Shown here: piece by piece, positions 6,438 to 8,272 of the stretch | Layout of the letters: every line of letters starts with the position of its first letter | How positions within the stretch are numbered: position 1 is the stretch's first letter | From: Verrucomicrobiota bacterium | Lineage (GTDB): Bacteria; Verrucomicrobiota; Kiritimatiellia; CAIQIC01; Lenti-01 | Assembly (NCBI GenBank): GCA_003451935.1 | Contig: DMJA01000008.1 | Coordinates: forward strand, 1 to 8,272 | DNA length: 8,272 nucleotides | Reading direction: 5' to 3' | Position numbers and translations under genes: made by a program | Notes under the pieces: model-generated | The model's input: the letters and a program-made list of their open reading frames with translations, nothing else | Told to the model about the DNA's origin: nothing | Database searches by the model: none

Positions 6438-6477
6438 ATTTCGACGCACTGTTAATTAACTGTGCGTCGAAATTTTA
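6438..6477 (+). terminator. Near-perfect 36-nt palindrome, likely terminator
   Basis: Arms ATTTCGACGCAC (6438-6449) and GTGCGTCGAAAT (6462-6473) pair perfectly over 12 bp. The 12-nt loop contains a further palindrome, GTTAATTAAC (6451-6460), so 34 of 36 positions are symmetric. It begins 25 nt after the stop of the membrane protein gene and runs into TTTTA on the plus strand, which suits a Rho-independent terminator; the A/T-flanked stem could also work on the opposite strand. A protein-binding site is the alternative. Confidence 0.65.
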
Positions 6478-6534
6478 TCGTGGAAAATGGACGGAAAGTC
6501 CGTGGCCGGCGAAAGGCTGGATTTGGATTCTGGC

Positions 6535-6563
6535 TTTCCAATGGGGGGCCGGATCCGGATACT
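6535..6563 (+). promoter_or_regulatory. Putative promoter of the peptide-binding protein gene
   Basis: TTTCCA (6535-6540), a 17-nt spacer, then GATACT (6558-6563), ending 6 nt before the ATG at 6570. Four of six bases match consensus in each box, so the call is weak. It is listed because the spacing to the start codon equals that at the two genes in the divergent region upstream. Confidence 0.25.
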
Positions 6564-6569
6564 GGGCGC

Positions 6570-8272
6570 ATGAATAAATCGGTATGGCTCGGGTTGGTCG
6601 TTGTGTTGGCCGTGTCGGTTCGCGCCGAAGAGGTTTTTCCCCGCGAGGGGTGGGCCGAGGCCCCGAATCCGCTGGCGTCGGAGTTCGCGGAGAAGGGCGG
6701 GATGCTGGTGGCCTACATGGGGCCGTATCCCAAGAGCTTCAACTATTATCTCGACCAGAACACGATGTCCGCCGAACTCTTCGGCCAGTTCTACGAGACG
6801 CTCCTGGCGCAACATCCCGTCACGCTCGAGATGGAGCCGATGCTGGCCGACCGTTGCACGCTGGGCGGCGACCTCAAAACATTCACCTTCCACATGGATC
6901 CGCTCGCCCGTTGGAGCGATGGAACGCCCGTCACCGCGGAGGATGTGCGCTGGACGTTTGAGACGATCATGGATCCGAAGAGCCTGACCGGCCCGCACAA
7001 GATCGGTCTCGAGCGGTTCGAGCCGCCCGAGGTGCTCGACGAAGCCACCATTCGGTTTGTCGCGAAGGAAGTGCACTGGGAGAATCTGCTGACGCTGGCG
7101 GGCTTGCAAGTGCTTCCGAAGCATGCGTTCGAGGGCCGGGATTTCAACCTGCAGAACTTCGAATTCCCCGTGGTGTCGGGGCCGTATCGGCTCGGCGAGA
7201 TCAAGGAAGGCATCCAAGTCTCGCTCGAACGCCGCACCAATTGGTGGGCGGGTGAACTGCCGCGTTTTCAAAAGGTCGCGAACTTCGACCTTCTGCGCTT
7301 CCGGTTTTTCGAGGAGCGCGACAACGCGTTCGAGGCGTTCAAGAAGGGCGAAATTGACCTGTTCCCCGTCTATACGGCGCATGTGTGGGCCAACCAGACG
7401 AGCGGCGAGAAATTCGACCGGAACTGGATCGTGAAGCAGCGGATCGAGAACCAAAACCCGGTGGGCTTCCAGGGCGTGGCCCTGAACCTGCGCCGGCCGC
7501 CGCTGGACGACCTGCGCGTGCGCCTCGCCCTGGCGCATCTCTACCACCGCGAGAAGATGAACGAGACGCTGATGTACAACGCCTACCTCCTGCACCGTTC
7601 CTACTTCGAGGATCTCTACGATGGCGCGCATCCGTGCGAAAACGAGCCCATTCCCTTCGACAAGGAAAAGGCCCGCGCCCTGCTCGCCGAGGCCGGATGG
7701 CAGGCCGATCCCGCCACGGGCCTGCTCGCGAAGAACGGGCAGCCCCTCCGCCTGCGCTATCTCTCCCGCGGTTCCACCGACGACAAGTTCACGGCCATCT
7801 TCCAGGAGGATTTGAAGGATGTCGGCATCGAACTGGTCGTGGACAAGAAGGACTGGGCGGCGTGGACGAAGGATATGGACGAATACCATTTCGACCTGAC
7901 CTGGGCCGCGTGGAGCGCTGGACTCTTCAAGAATCCCGAAAGCATGTGGGCCTCGAAGGAGGCGGACCGCCCTTCGGGGCAGAACATCACGGGCTACCAG
8001 AATCCCGAGGTGGACGCCTTGATCGACGCGCAACGGACCGAGTTCGATGTGCAGAATCGCCACGATCTCGTGCGGAAGATTGACGCGATCCTGGCCAAGG
8101 ACATTCCCTACGTCCTGCTTTGGTACACCCGGGGCACGCGCCTGCTGTGGTGGAACAAGTTCGGGATGCCCGCCGCCCCCCTTGGCAAATACGGCGACGA
8201 ACGCGCCGCGCACGCCTATTGGTGGTACGATCCCGATGCCGCCGCCGACCTCGCCCACGCCATGAAGACCGG
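6570..8272 (+). CDS. YejA-like family 5 extracellular solute (oligopeptide) binding protein, 3' end outside window
   Basis: Periplasmic substrate-binding component of a peptide-type ABC importer (SBP_bac_5 family). 567 codons are visible with no stop, against about 600 aa for E. coli YejA, so little of the C-terminus is missing. Signal peptide: MNKSVWLGLVVVLAVSVRA with likely cleavage before EE. There is no lipobox cysteine, so the mature protein should be soluble in the periplasm. Family features seen: FGQFYETL near residue 72, WSDGTPVTAEDVRWTFE from residue 115, PVVSGPYRL from residue 200, NAFEAFKKGEIDL, and GFQGVALNLRRPPLDDLRVR followed by YHREKMNETLMYNAYLLHRSYF. The last run is close to YejA, which serves YejABEF in oligopeptide and microcin C uptake. 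The partner permeases and ATPase would be expected beyond the right edge. The exact peptide substrate is unknown. The start is chosen from the signal peptide; there is no clear Shine-Dalgarno. Confidence 0.93.
   Translation, partial: MNKSVWLGLVVVLAVSVRAEEVFPREGWAEAPNPLASEFAEKGGMLVAYMGPYPKSFNYYLDQNTMSAELFGQFYETLLAQHPVTLEMEPMLADRCTLGGDLKTFTFHMDPLARWSDGTPVTAEDVRWTFETIMDPKSLTGPHKIGLERFEPPEVLDEATIRFVAKEVHWENLLTLAGLQVLPKHAFEGRDFNLQNFEFPVVSGPYRLGEIKEGIQVSLERRTNWWAGELPRFQKVANFDLLRFRFFEERDNAFEAFKKGEIDLFPVYTAHVWANQTSGEKFDRNWIVKQRIENQNPVGFQGVALNLRRPPLDDLRVRLALAHLYHREKMNETLMYNAYLLHRSYFEDLYDGAHPCENEPIPFDKEKARALLAEAGWQADPATGLLAKNGQPLRLRYLSRGSTDDKFTAIFQEDLKDVGIELVVDKKDWAAWTKDMDEYHFDLTWAAWSAGLFKNPESMWASKEADRPSGQNITGYQNPEVDALIDAQRTEFDVQNRHDLVRKIDAILAKDIPYVLLWYTRGTRLLWWNKFGMPAAPLGKYGDERAAHAYWWYDPDAAADLAHAMKT

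Noticed and set aside
6456..8258. Minus-strand open frame of 600 codons opposite the peptide-binding protein gene
   Set aside because: No motifs; it is fully antisense to a gene with a signal peptide and strong family matches. It is a GC shadow.

Overview
The window is an ordinary-looking, gene-dense stretch of a GC-rich Gram-negative bacterial chromosome. Six genes run at high coding density. One encodes a secreted substrate-binding protein with a plain signal peptide and no lipobox, which implies a periplasm. The mix of genes and the style of the ComEC and YejA-like proteins would fit a Verrucomicrobiota/Kiritimatiellota-type (PVC) bacterium, but this is a guess from sequence feel and was not established by a search. 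No rRNA, tRNA, CRISPR array, insertion sequence or phage gene was seen.

Layout: (1) bases 2-562, plus strand, the C-terminal third of glucose-6-phosphate isomerase (pgi), entering from the left edge. (2) Convergent to it, 603-3974 minus, a very large ComEC/Rec2-type DNA-uptake channel (1123 aa). It is preceded by a 79-aa membrane-anchored or exported small protein (3990-4229 minus) with a strong Shine-Dalgarno. The two are 15 bp apart and probably form an operon. (3) 4230-4383, a non-coding leader with an intrinsic terminator only 20 nt ahead of the 79-aa start codon, plus an upstream hairpin whose 3' arm could pair with the terminator's 5' arm. (4) 4384-5567 minus, a two-gene unit: a 96-aa two-helix membrane protein overlapping by ATGA the start of a cation diffusion facilitator (YiiP/FieF-like). 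(5) A 92-bp divergent promoter region. (6) 5660-6412 plus, a 250-aa polytopic membrane protein of unknown function, closed by a near-perfect 36-nt palindrome that looks like a terminator. (7) 6570 to the right edge, plus, a YejA-like family 5 peptide-binding protein, cut off by the window.

The genes do not make one pathway: central sugar metabolism, DNA uptake, divalent-metal efflux and peptide import lie side by side. The most unusual points are the ComEC protein (oversized N-terminal region; C-terminal metallo-beta-lactamase-like domain with most metal ligands replaced), the attenuator-like leader ahead of its operon, and three genes whose best -10 boxes lie exactly 6 nt before the ATG, as expected for leaderless mRNAs. 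I found no convincing wholly new system such as a defence island, retron or biosynthetic cluster. The very long opposite-strand reading frames are GC-driven shadows.
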